Below, piece by piece: positions 10,861 through 21,000 of a DNA stretch of 64,000 nucleotides. A program made the translations under genes and the position numbers. Within the stretch, counting starts at the first letter, position 1; every line of letters begins with the position of its first letter. Under the pieces are notes generated by a model. The model did not search any database and was not told the DNA's origin. It saw only the letters and a program-made list of their open reading frames with translations. The stretch is from Ligustrum vulgare (taxonomy: Eukaryota > Streptophyta > Magnoliopsida > Lamiales > Oleaceae): NCBI GenBank assembly GCA_963555705.1, contig OY743168.1:25097128-25161127 (forward strand). Direction: 5' to 3'.

Positions 10861-11375
10861 GTGTATTTCGCTCGTGTATCACTCAAATTTGGCTTTTACC
10901 CTCTACTGATCTCACCTCTCTGCCTTTTTCCACTCAATAGCTTTCACCCCAATTGCTTTAAAGAACGAACCCGAACTCAAACAAGTTTAAACCCGATTGC
11001 TTCAAATCGAATATGAGTGAGAAGTAATGAATTTGTTGGAAAACTCAAAGAAGACCTTTAGAGAATTGAATTTGACTCTATAAGGGACTTGACACTTTTT
11101 ATGGAAACTAAAGATTGCTTGAAATCAAATGTCAACTATTTTTCTGGAACTGAAATTTTCGTTTTTTTTTATTATTATTTTATATCCTCGAAAATTCAAC
11201 TACGAGAAAGACGCAACAAACGAAATTTAATTTGGATAACAAACGAAGGAAATAACGACTATTGAATTTTTTTGTGACACTTTTCTGGATTAAATACTCA
11301 AAGCTGGAAGAACACGAAGAACAAGAATAAGGAACTCAAGAAAACAAAAACAAGATATAACCTTGATTTTTGGAG

Positions 11376-11392
11376 CCTAAGCTCTGATACCA
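11376..11392 (-). other. Primer-binding site of element A (tRNA-Met type)
   Basis: On the minus strand TGGTATCAGAGCTTAGG follows the 5' LTR after a 2-nt gap. It matches the usual initiator-tRNA-Met complement of plant LTR elements. Confidence 0.93.
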
Positions 11393-11394
11393 GA

Positions 11395-12295
11395 TGATGC
11401 AAACCACGTAGCAATTGTAGCTACGCAACCCACAAATTATTGGAATCGACCCAAGAACGCCAAGAACCTCGATTTATGGATCCAATTAAAATTAATTGAA
11501 CCAAGCAACCAATACAATCACTGGGATATATTGACCTCTTGATCACAAACAATAATAATTCTCACCGAGATTTGAACAAACAAGATTAACTCGCAAGTTC
11601 GGATTTTATTCAATAAAGAATAAAGGTTGTGAAAGCAAATAGCCTCTCAATTAATATTATCAAAGTTGTGTAATGAATAATGAAAATTACATCCCTATAA
11701 ATAGGGTCAAAAACTAGGTTAAAGAGTTCTAATTAAACAAGGAAACAACTACCTAAAAATAAGGAAATAAAAATAACCTAAAATTCACGCGTATTCGATT
11801 TTATGGCCGTGACTGATTTTCTTACGGCCGTAACCTTGCTTCTGATTCACTCTTACGGCCGTGACATATGACTTACGGCCGTAAGTCCAAAAACGTACAA
11901 TTCCAATTTTAAGCAGCAACTCCTTTACGGCCGTGATATTAACCTTTACGGCCGTGATACTCAATCTTTACGGCCGTGATTGTTTATGTCTCGCAAAATC
12001 AATTTCAGCAGAAAGTTGGTTACGGACGTGAGGATTTGTATGTTACGGCCGTAACATTGAGATTTCACCACTTTCTTCGACGCAATGAATAAGGTTGATC
12101 CACTCATCGTTTTGGCTCGGCCCCAACATGGAACTTATTTCTTTTGATGACACGAACATTGTTTTGGCCATTGTTTCTTGAACTAACTTGTCCATTGCTT
12201 CCTTGGCCCTCTTGGTTTGCAATCGAGTCATCGGTCCTCCTTTGATCTTCAACGGATCTTTGTGTGGGCTTGTATCCGTGGTCTGGATCACATCA
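11395..12295 (-). repeat. 5' LTR of gypsy element A
   Basis: 901 bp copy of 6256-7155 with the same palindrome array and a TATA-like box at 11695-11704. In this copy the CAG codon is kept where the 3' LTR has TAG. The pol tail can therefore be read about 84 codons into the LTR (GGPMTRLQTKRAKEAM at roughly 12190-12240), ending MLRP-stop, where the stop codon is the last TAA of a TTACGGCCGTAA palindrome (12043-12045). Confidence 0.92.
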
Positions 12296-12319
12296 TTGAG
12301 GAAACTCATTATTGCTTGT

Positions 12320-13925
12320 TGTTCGCTCAAAATAGTGTACCGCAAGCGCACGGGTAGCGTACAAGTAATAAAGTGGACTTTTTGAGTCCGGATTGTCGAT
12401 CACACGAGGAATGTTTACTTTAAATTATATAACTTTAATTAATTTAATTCTAACAATAAAAAGAAACACACAATTAAAAGTTGGATTTTTGTAAATTCTA
12501 AATTAAAGAAAATAATTCTAAACCGAATTAAAATAAGGAAAATGGAAGATAAAATAGTTGTGATTCATGATTTCACTTAACTCTTGCTTAAGTAATTTCT
12601 CAACACATGCAAATTAATAAATTACTCATTTACAATATTAGACCCGATTTTCCAAGCTTAGCTAATTACCTCTCTCGAGTGAAATTAACCATAATCAATT
12701 GGTTTGACCTACTATATCTCTATGTCGATTAAAGTCCAATCAATTGCATTAACTTTTTGTGAAAATAGGTCAATGGATCATCTAGGGTTTAAGGTATATC
12801 TCTATCCTTAACAAGAACCTAGAGCATTTGTTATTTGGTCTAAAATGCATAATATCTCTCGATTATCATACACTTTACAAAACAAATATTTGGTGATCAA
12901 TCAAATACATTGAATAATCTCAATAGCAAACACACATGAAATAAGCTCAACATTAATAAACAAACATTAAAATTACTTAAACTAAGTTAAGCTACATCAA
13001 TCATCCCAACATAAAACAACTAGCTCATTGTATAAATATTGCACAAAAGTTGAGGTTGACAAAAATACATCACAAAATATAGAAATCAAAGATTAAAAAT
13101 ACAAGATAATGAAATAAATCACTTCCCTTGAGTTTTTGCCCCAAAATTCCTTGAACTTTGTTTCGAATCTTCACCTCACTTCTTGCTTCCTTGCTTCAAT
13201 GGTGACTAAAACTTTGAAATCAAAAATAATCTATAAACTAAATTACAAACAAAACAAAAAAAAAGAAAAGAAAAGAGAGAAAAAGAGGCTAGGGTTTGGG
13301 GAGGAGAAATTGTCATTTGGATGTTAAGAAACGGGAGTATATATACTCCCATAAATTAGACCTAAAAAGTCCCCAAAAAAACGCGTACAATTATAGCCAA
13401 ACACGCCCTTAATTGAAAATAACAAAAACAGAAAATAAAATCCGGTATTGACCAGAAAGTTGCATACGCGATCGCGTGGTTAGGCTGAAATCTCTCGGGT
13501 TGGGTCTGTGGCCTAGTTCGCGAACGCGACATGATAGATCCACGCGATCGCGTGGTTCACCTGCAGCTCCGTCTTTCCATGATTTACAATTGGGTCCTCC
13601 AACTTCTGGTATTCTTCAATTTAGTCCTCGAATTTTGACTTTTATTACAAATATGCCCCTGAAATATTTGCATCTTTAGTCCTCCAACTTTCTGAGATAT
13701 TGCAATTGAGTCCCCGAACTTTTGATTTCTTTCGATTAGGTCCTTGGACATCAAATTTGCTCATCTTTTAGCCTGATTGCAATCCAATCTTGTCCATTTG
13801 CTTTCCAATTGAGGTTGTACCTAATTTTACAAGATAAACACAATATATAAGTAGATATTTGCTCAATTTGGCAATTAAATTGTCTATTTAAAAGCACAAT
13901 AAGTGTGTAAAACGCACAGTTATCA
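12320..13925 (-). mobile_element. Solo LTR C (1606 bp) with CGATCG palindromes
   Basis: In minus sense it begins TGATAACTGTGCG (13925) and ends CGAACA (12320), that is TG..CA. A perfect 5-bp target-site duplication CTTGT lies at 12315-12319 and 13926-13930. Its interior is non-coding, with short lines of the type CACGAGGAATG and CCGCAAGCGCACGGGTAG near the left end, familiar from plant LTR ends. It has palindromes ACGCGATCGCGT (13466-13477), GTTCGCGAAC (13516-13525) and CACGCGATCGCGTG (13541-13554). It lies only 19 bp plus duplications from element A, inside copia G. The family is not identified. Confidence 0.8.
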
Positions 13926-14183
13926 CTTGTGCCCAATGGATATAGTTGGTCCCATTAAAATGACGAAGATAGGACGAGAAATGTTAGATCTATCCATGAA
14001 GCATGTTGCTAAAAACTCAAAGAGGAAAGCTGGTTTTGATGACGTGTTTGATGATGTGGCAATATGGTGTGAATTTGATTGCTGGTCGTATAAGTCCAAG
14101 ATAGATTCGGATGGTTTTGAAAGGTGTTTGGATTGGTCAGAGTTAAGTGAGGGCTGATGATTTGGAGAATGGATCTAATACCT
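13926..14183 (-). pseudogene. Copia G leader or gag start fragment
   Basis: A short minus-strand stretch between solo LTR C and the putative 5' LTR of copia G. It begins with AGGTATTAGATCC next to the LTR, resembling a decayed tRNA-Met primer site. A 75-codon open frame follows but is not recognisable. Position makes it the 5' untranslated leader or gag start of G; this is inference. Confidence 0.4.
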
Positions 14184-14452
14184 TGTTAAGATTATGAAGA
14201 GAAAGTATAAAGATGATGGAATTTGTGTATTGAATTGATTGAATAAAGACATACAATGAGCCCCTTTATATAGGGGTAAGAGTCATGTACAAGTATAAAA
14301 ATAATAAAACATTATCACCTAAATTAGGCATCTATACAATTATGGAAGATACAGTATATAATTGATTGCCAATCAATTATATTATATTACACTAATCATA
14401 ATATATTCTAGTTGATATTATATCAATTACGATATTATAGAATATTCTAACA
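14184..14452 (-). repeat. Putative 5' LTR of copia element G
   Basis: 269 bp that in minus sense starts TGTTAGAATATTC and ends ATAATCTTAACA. A TATA box (CCCTATATAAAGGGGC) lies near 14258-14276. Its size and position upstream of the gag remnant fit a copia LTR. The matching 3' LTR is not in the window because G is truncated at about 1034, so no target-site duplication can be checked. Confidence 0.55.
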
Positions 14453-14512
14453 TTATTATATCTTCTTAACATGTTACGAAGAATCACGTCTTTCAAGTCC
14501 ATACAATACACG

Positions 14513-14870
14513 TGTTGGAATAGTGTCTGTGCTGAATTGGTTGACCGGACTTGGGTTACTTGTTGGACAAGAATAACCAAAGCCCGTTAGCTAAACCCTG
14601 ATTAGGGTTCCATATAACTTATAAATACTAGGCTAATTACAAGAGATTGAGAGAATGTTAGTTGCTAGCACAACTTGTTCAAAATCCTAGCTTCATGTGT
14701 GAATTTTTGTTAGAGGTTAGACAATTAGACAACTGTGGTGACAAGATCTGGACCTCTCATTTTAGAATTCAGATTCACTGCATAATCAAAGGTATCATCT
14801 CTATCACGAACTTTTTCTAAGTAAAAGATTGATTCGTGCTATGGTTTTGAATCTGTTTAGTTTCTTTGTG
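14513..14870 (+). repeat. Left LTR of element F, first part
   Basis: Starts TGTTGGAATAGTGTC. It is interrupted by element D at the 5-bp target TTGTG (14866-14870, repeated at 26418-26422), and its last 23 bp lie at 26423-26445. A TATAAATA box lies near 14620. Confidence 0.8.
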
Positions 14871-15411
14871 TGATGTAGAACAAATGGCAGAGTGGATTGA
14901 TGAAGAAATAGAACGTAAAGGACTAAACCACAATTTATAGATTTGGCGTCCGACCTCTGTTTCGGGCCTATAATATGTCTATTTTGGGTAGCTCGACGAG
15001 ACGAATTGAACCCACTGCTTTGCTGTTACATACGATGGATTTTGGGCATTCAAGATCGTTCAGACAGCGAAAACATTGTTTTAATAATTTTAGTGCTATT
15101 TATGTCATTTAGTTTATTTCGAATTCTTTTTATTTAGTTGAGTTGGAATTGGTTTTATGTTTTCTAGTTAATTTAGAATATGTTTCTTTGTTTTATTTAG
15201 TTAATCTAGAATAGGTTTTATACTTTTTCTATTTGATTTAGAATATGTTTCTTTGTTTTAAGGCCCTATAAATAAAGGGTTAATTCATTGTTTTTATTCA
15301 TTCATTGATCAATAAAAGTTCTTGAGAGTTTTCTCATTCTTCTTGGTTGATTCCAAGTTTTATATTCCTTTTAAGGATTTTGCTTACATTCCTTACTTCC
15401 GTCCTACGTCA
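14871..15411 (+). repeat. 5' LTR of element D
   Basis: 541 bp, TG..CA. TATA box CTATAAATA at 15266-15274. Compared with the 3' LTR it has a small insertion (AAGGACTAAACC) near 14915-14930 and scattered changes. Confidence 0.92.
15266..15274 (+). promoter_or_regulatory. TATA box of the element D 5' LTR
   Basis: CTATAAATA in the context GGCCCTATAAATAAAGGG, 137 bp before the LTR end. It is repeated in the 3' LTR near 26272. Confidence 0.7.
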
Positions 15412-15413
15412 AG

Positions 15414-15428
15414 TGGTATCAAAGCTGG
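15414..15428 (+). other. Primer-binding site of element D
   Basis: TGGTATCAAAGCTGG, two bases after the LTR end; a tRNA-Met-type site with an A in place of the usual G at position 9. Confidence 0.85.
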
Positions 15429-15479
15429 TATCTCCGTCTCACTATCCTTGATTTCTTTGTGTTTCGAGTTCCAAATTCA

Positions 15480-16449
15480 ATGGCTGACTTACCGATTACA
15501 AGGGCAGATTTTGAGGCACAAGTCCAACGAATTGATGTCCAACTTAGAGAGCTTCGTGTGTTAGTAGTACAGGCTGTTGGGAACAATGTAGTGAATAACA
15601 GAGGTGGTATCACAGACAATAATGGAGGTAATGCACAACAGGCTAACCAAGTTAATGTTGCTAGAGTTGAAGTTGTCAGGCCCGCCAGAGTAGTTAAAGA
15701 TTCAGATTCAGATGAGAACGTCCCACCTCCACAAAACAACAATAATCGGGAAGACTATCGTGTTAAGACAGATATTTCCTACTTTGCTGGTAACTTAAGA
15801 GTTGAAGATTTCTTCGATTGGCTATGGGAAGTTGAGAGGTTTGCTGATATGATGGAGGTTTCCGATGAAAAATTAGTGAAGATTGTGGCATTCCGCTTGA
15901 AGGGTTCTGCAACAGTATGGTCGGATCAATTACAGGCCACCCGTAGTTGGAGAAGAATGAAGCAGTTATTACAGGGACGGTTCTTGCCTTCGGATTATGA
16001 ACAAATTCTCTATCCTATGTACCTGAATTGTGTGCAAGGAAATCGTTGTGTGCATGATTATGTTCTTGAATTCCAACGATTGCTTGAACGTAATGATCTC
16101 CAAGAAACTGAAAATCAGAAGATTGTCAGATTTACCACTGGGTTGAAGACATATAAGAGAAGATTGGATTACAGACTATGTGGACACTACAGGATGCCAT
16201 TAATATAGCCTTGAAGGCCAAGATGATGGAGAATGACAAAAAGACAGCCAATTTTCCTAGAATTACATATACAGATCCGCCAGATAAAGGGAAAATTTTG
16301 CAACGACCAAATTCTTCAAATCTAGCAAATAAAGGAACTAATGGTAGTGGAAATTTCAATAACGAAAACCAGGACAGAAATCAACCCCAGAAAGAGAACC
16401 CCTATGCAAAACCCACGACAGATGTTTGTTACCACTGCAGAAAACCTAG
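15480..16449 (+). pseudogene. Element D gag, first copy, up to the element E insertion
   Basis: The likely start is ATG 15480 ([17 protein letters not shown]). The capsid domain is clear ([66 protein letters not shown]). Near 16150 a 4-bp deletion relative to the duplicated copy at 22212 shifts the frame, and the next frame continues with [19 protein letters not shown]. The piece ends inside the zinc knuckle (CYHCRKP) where element E entered after CCTAG (16445-16449). Confidence 0.9.
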
Positions 16450-17214
16450 TGATGAGAATCGAGAAAGTCAAACCTCGATGCGCTTGACAGTGGGACCCAC
16501 GATGAGATCCGACGTCGAAGAGGTTCAAGATTCGAGGCTAAACAATGTGAATAAATCAAGAAAAGAAGCTAAGAATCAAGTTGGAACTAAAAATGTGAAG
16601 TTTGGAGTTCAGCCAAGTTTCGGTCGACCGAACATTCTTCCGGTCGACCGATCTTCTGCAGAGGAATTTTTGACCCAGCTTTAGTCGCTTTCGGCTGAGT
16701 GGCGGTCGACCGAAAGTCCCCTTTTGGTCGACCCGGTGATCGACCGAAAAAATTTCGGTCGACCAGTTGGTCGACCGAAACACTCCATTTTACAAAAAAA
16801 AGGGGTTTTTCTTGCAATTTCCGAAATTACACTTTTTACCCATTTTGTACCTTTTAAACACATTTCTTGTTCATTTGTAAAAAACTTTGGATGTTAAGAA
16901 AATTTCTCTTGAGAGCTAGGTCTTGAAGACCCCCTTCTTGAGGTAAGGTTAAACCTCTTTGATCTTGTTATCTTCTTGGAATTTAATCAACTTTGCTTGA
17001 GTATTGTTATTCTTGTGTTGTTGTTTATTTCCCCCACCTTGGAATTTGTTTAAGTGACCCCCATTGGGCTAGGGTTTGTTAATCCTTGAATTTTGGGTTA
17101 GAATTAAACTTGGGTTAAGGTGTTTATCCATTTATTTACCACTTTAGCTTTCTTGGGTTGGTATTAAAATTGTTGTGGGAATTTTCGGTCAACGCAGCGA
17201 AGGGGTTCGCATCA
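16450..17214 (+). repeat. Left LTR of element E with GGTCGACC palindromes
   Basis: 765 bp. GGTCGACC cores start at 16622, 16642, 16704, 16726, 16757 and 16769, with a one-mismatch core GATCGACC at 16738. Its first 230 bp carry an open frame including VGPTMRSDVEEVQDSRLNN, which resembles the LTR-encoded polyprotein tail of elements A and B. Confidence 0.92.
16622..16776. promoter_or_regulatory. GGTCGACC palindrome array in the LTR of element E
   Basis: Six perfect and one near-perfect 8-bp palindromes. Start-to-start distances are 20, 62, 22, 12, 19 and 12 bp, again near integer helical turns. The right LTR (21359-21482) has lost a 31-bp segment with two of the cores and has one core changed to GGTCGACCA context. 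A regulatory role is inferred only from arrangement and from the analogous arrays in elements A and B. Confidence 0.7.
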
Positions 17215-17216
17215 TT

Positions 17217-17232
17217 TGGTATCAGAGCTTGG
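17217..17232 (+). other. Primer-binding site of element E
   Basis: TGGTATCAGAGCTTGG, two bases after the left LTR; standard tRNA-Met type. Confidence 0.93.
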
Positions 17233-18043
17233 CTCTAATTTGGTAAACCTATCTTTACTTTCTTGTTGTTGTTCTTGACATTGTGGGAAAAAAAATCCGA
17301 AAATTGGAAAAAAAATTGGGGAAAATTGATATGCTCATGTGTATTGTTGATTCTATGTATTGGGTATATTGATTGTGAGTTTGTTGGGGGAATTTCATAT
17401 TCATTCACTACAAAACCTACACTTTCCAATTGTGTACTCAAAGTGTTTGATCAATTGTCCCAAACAAAAATACTCCCTTAGTGCTTTATTGTTCAATACC
17501 CATATATTGCTAATTACTTGGGGCTATCCAATTCCCATAATTGAGATTGTGTTATCAACATTTTATTCCATATATCACTTTCTCCATACATTGGGAAATT
17601 GTTGATCATACATTCCTTACTACATTTGGGTTGTTGGAGATTTATTCATATATCCACATAATACACATTCAAGGCCACTTCAATATTGAGTACAAAGTGT
17701 TTGCTAAATTGCTTCATTGAAATTTACACTCTTGTGCTTATTTGCTCTACATATATGTCTTGTCTAATACTTGTGGTTTTTCAATCCCATTGTTGAAATT
17801 GTGATCCTAGCATCTTATCCCACATAGATATTGTTCCTTTTGAGTATAGCAAGCACATAAATTCTACTTGCTATTTGTGTCTACTTGTTCTAAATTCCTT
17901 CTTCCTTGTAGGTGATTTCTTTAACTCCACAAGAATTATACTTTGTGGTTTAGTTGATTACCTTCCTTGGAGAACTTGAGAAAGGAGATTTTGAGTGGAA
18001 AAAAGGCAAGAGTGGTGAGCTCAATAGAGGGTAAAAGCCAAAT
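17233..18043 (+). other. Untranslated leader of element E
   Basis: About 810 bp without a coding match. Its end (AGAGGGTAAAAGCCAAATT at 18027-18045) is nearly identical to the leader of element A on the minus strand (10885-10910), which ties the two elements together. Confidence 0.7.
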
Positions 18044-21000
18044 TTGAGTGAAACACGAGAGAAATATTTTCTTGTGAGAACACTTTCACACTTGCACACT
18101 AAGTCCATTTTCAATTCTCAAACTCAAGATTCGAAGTACTTGTTGAAAAATCTTTCAACCACCATGGCTAGACAAATGGAGAAAAGTAGGGGTGAGTTGG
18201 AAAATTTAGGAACAAGAGGGGAGAGTACATCAAATAGGGGAGGTGAAGAAATGATGTGTAGTAGAAGAAGGGTGAGGGATAATCTTGGGGACGTAGTGTA
18301 TAGGGATGGAGGTAGAAAACAAAATGGGAGTTTGAATAGGAAAATTAGAAGGGATGCTTGGGATGATGAAAAGGATAGTAAACAAAATGGGAGCATGCAT
18401 AGGAAAAGAGGAGAATGGGTAGATAGGAGTGGAGATGGAATTGATGAAAATATTGATAGTGCGAGAATGCAAAATTCATCACTCCATGGAATGGGTAAAG
18501 TTGGAGAAGTGGAAGAAGATTGGAGAATGGGTAGGAGACGAAGAGAATGGGTAGATAGGAGTGGAGATGGGATGGATGAGAAGGTTGATATTGAGCAAAT
18601 GAAGACTTCATCATTCCATAGGAGGGAAGGTAGTGAAAGTAGAGAAGTAGTGGAGGAGATAAATGCTAGGCCACCACAATCTATGGCCCATACTAATGAG
18701 GCGGAGGAACATGGGAAGGATAATTTCTACACTAGGTGTCTAGTGAGTGATAAACCATGTAGTCTCATGATAGATGGGGAGAGTGACATGAATTTTGTGA
18801 GTGCTAGTAGGGTGGAGAAATTGGGGTTACCGGTTATGAAGTATCCTAATCCCTATGTCTTGCAATGGTTGGGTGACGATGGGGGAGTGAGAGTGAGTGA
18901 ACAAGTTCTTCTTGCCTTCAACATTGGATCCTATTGTGACCAAGTGATATGTGATGTAGTTCTCATGCACACTACACACATAATTTTGGGGAGACCTTGG
19001 CAATGTGAGCGAAATGTGAATCTTGATAGGGGGAGGAACCGGTGTAGCTTCAAAATGAATGGGAAAAAGGTTGTGATCCTATCTTTGAGCTCGGAAGAAG
19101 TATGCAAAGACCAAATGAAGCTCAAGAAGGAATTCGAGGAAGAAAAGGAGAAGGAAAAGGAAAAAGAAGAGAAAGAAAGGGAGGATAGGAAAACAAAAGA
19201 ACCTTCAATTGATAAAATTGAAGAAAATAAAAATGAGAGCATAAGAGTTGGGGCCACGTCCCTAAGAAAAGGAGAGACTATGAGAGTTGGAGCCACGATT
19301 CCAGAAAAAGGAGAGGTAAGAGAAGAATCGAGAGTTGAGGATCCTACCTCAGAAAAAGGTGAGGAAGTGATGAGTGCCACCAAGAAGATTGAGAGAAAAG
19401 ATCACCCCAAATTGTTCTTTACTCTTGAATACTCTAACACTTCCCTCCCTAGTTTGGTTATTTCTTTATTGCAGGAAATTGTGAGACCAACTTATCAAGG
19501 CAACAAAGAACTCCAAAAGCATGCCTTATGGAAGAAATTCATGAAAACATTTTCCTACAACAACGAGTACAACCGACGTAAAGAAAATGACATAACCGAT
19601 GCAACATCTAGGAGGTATTCTCCTAACATTTTCTTGAATGCAAGGTTATTGTGTTTTGAATATATTAGAGGGTTGTATGATCTTGATGTAGCTTTGACAA
19701 GTGTATTGTTGACTTGTGAAAATGTAACATGTGATAAGGATCCTTGTCATGATGAGTGCTTAATGTGTAAATGTAACTTTTTGCGTGTGCCCAATTGCAT
19801 AAGTACCAAACCCTTTTGTGAAAATGTTGCATCTAGTACATTTCATGGGCATGTTGAATCCTTATTTTGTGAAAATATGCTTGACTTGCATATTGGCTCT
19901 CTAAAGGAATTGCTAGTTAGGGGAGTCCATGGGAAAGATTATTTGGGATGTCTTGATGATAAAAGGACTTCGCTTCTAACATTTCTAGATGCTCCCTCAT
20001 TCCGTGTTGAACATAGTAAGAGCATGCATGTTAACTATCCGAATTTGTTAAACATTCATGAATCATGTTGTGAGCAATATTTTGATGGATTCTATGGGCA
20101 TGATGATTATTTGTTTTGGAAAGTTGGATTGTGTCCTTGTAAATGTGCCATGCGTAAATTGCTAGTGGGGGGAGCACATGATGATTGTTTGATGGGGCGA
20201 TTTAAAATCAATGGGGTTTTAGGGGTATTATGTGATCAATTTTATTGGCCTATTTTGAAGATTGGTGTTGAACATGTTTGCACTTGTAGTAAATTTCGAA
20301 CTTGCAAAATGGTTAAATCCAAGTTTTTTCCCCAAGAATTCCATACATATTTACCCATCATGAGTAAACCTTGGATTATTAATTCTATAAATTTGACAGT
20401 GGGTTTACTTAGAACAAAGAAAGAAAATGAAGCTATTTTTGTGATTGTTGCTAGGAGTATTAAAGGGTCACATTTGATTGCATGTCATGAAACCAACAAG
20501 ATCGTCAACATAGCTAATCTTTTCTTTTGGGAACTCGTGCATTTGCACGAAGTGGATGCTAATTTTGTGGTTGTTAAATTTGCTTGCAATAAAAGTGTTT
20601 ATTCTAGTAGAAAATTTTCTCCACTTAATGTTGTTTTTGGCCCTAGCCTACTAACTCGTTTGAAATTGATGCACCTGTTTATTTATGGAGATGTTAGTTT
20701 AGGCGGGCATAACAAAGCAAATCGGGTTAAGCCCCTTTGCAGGAGGCTCGTGTCTCCATCTGAGGGGATTGGCATACAATGTACGTCTCATGCCAACCAT
20801 GGTAGGAGGCGATTCGTTTTTGATCCGGGTGGTTGGAAATGGTTCTTTTCAAGGGGAGAACGGGTTCCCGATCGAATAAAATCCAAAATGCTACCCTGCG
20901 ATGTTGGCGCATCTCAAACTCTTGGCAGCGCCTACAAATTTATTTTGCACGGTGAGTATGAAATTTCAGTTACATTTATTGTGTCTGAATTTTCTATTTT

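Larger units (their letters stand above)
6256..12295 (-). mobile_element. Ty3/gypsy element A, full-length but lacking integrase (6040 bp)
   Basis: Bounded by LTRs of 900 and 901 bp that both begin and end TG..CA, with a perfect 5-bp target-site duplication TTGAG at 6251-6255 and 12296-12300. In minus orientation the order is 5' LTR (11395-12295), tRNA-Met primer site, gag, zinc knuckle, protease, RT, RNase H, C-terminal tail, polypurine tract, 3' LTR (6256-7155). By eye the two LTRs differ at about nine positions plus one indel, roughly 1 percent, so the insertion is young. The integrase is missing and the reading frame is interrupted several times. The protein style (MIIDGGSCTNV protease, GPMT.LQTKRAKEAM tail) is that of plant chromovirus-like Ty3 elements. 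It inserted into copia G. Confidence 0.93.

Noticed and set aside
13903..14157. 84-codon plus-strand frame next to solo LTR C
   Set aside because: It begins inside the solo LTR and crosses the target duplicate, so it cannot be an ancestral gene; the opposite strand is the copia leader.
18124..19383. Minus-strand open frames opposite the element E ORF
   Set aside because: They mirror the purine-rich coding strand (Ser/Phe/Pro-rich shadows) and have no match of their own.
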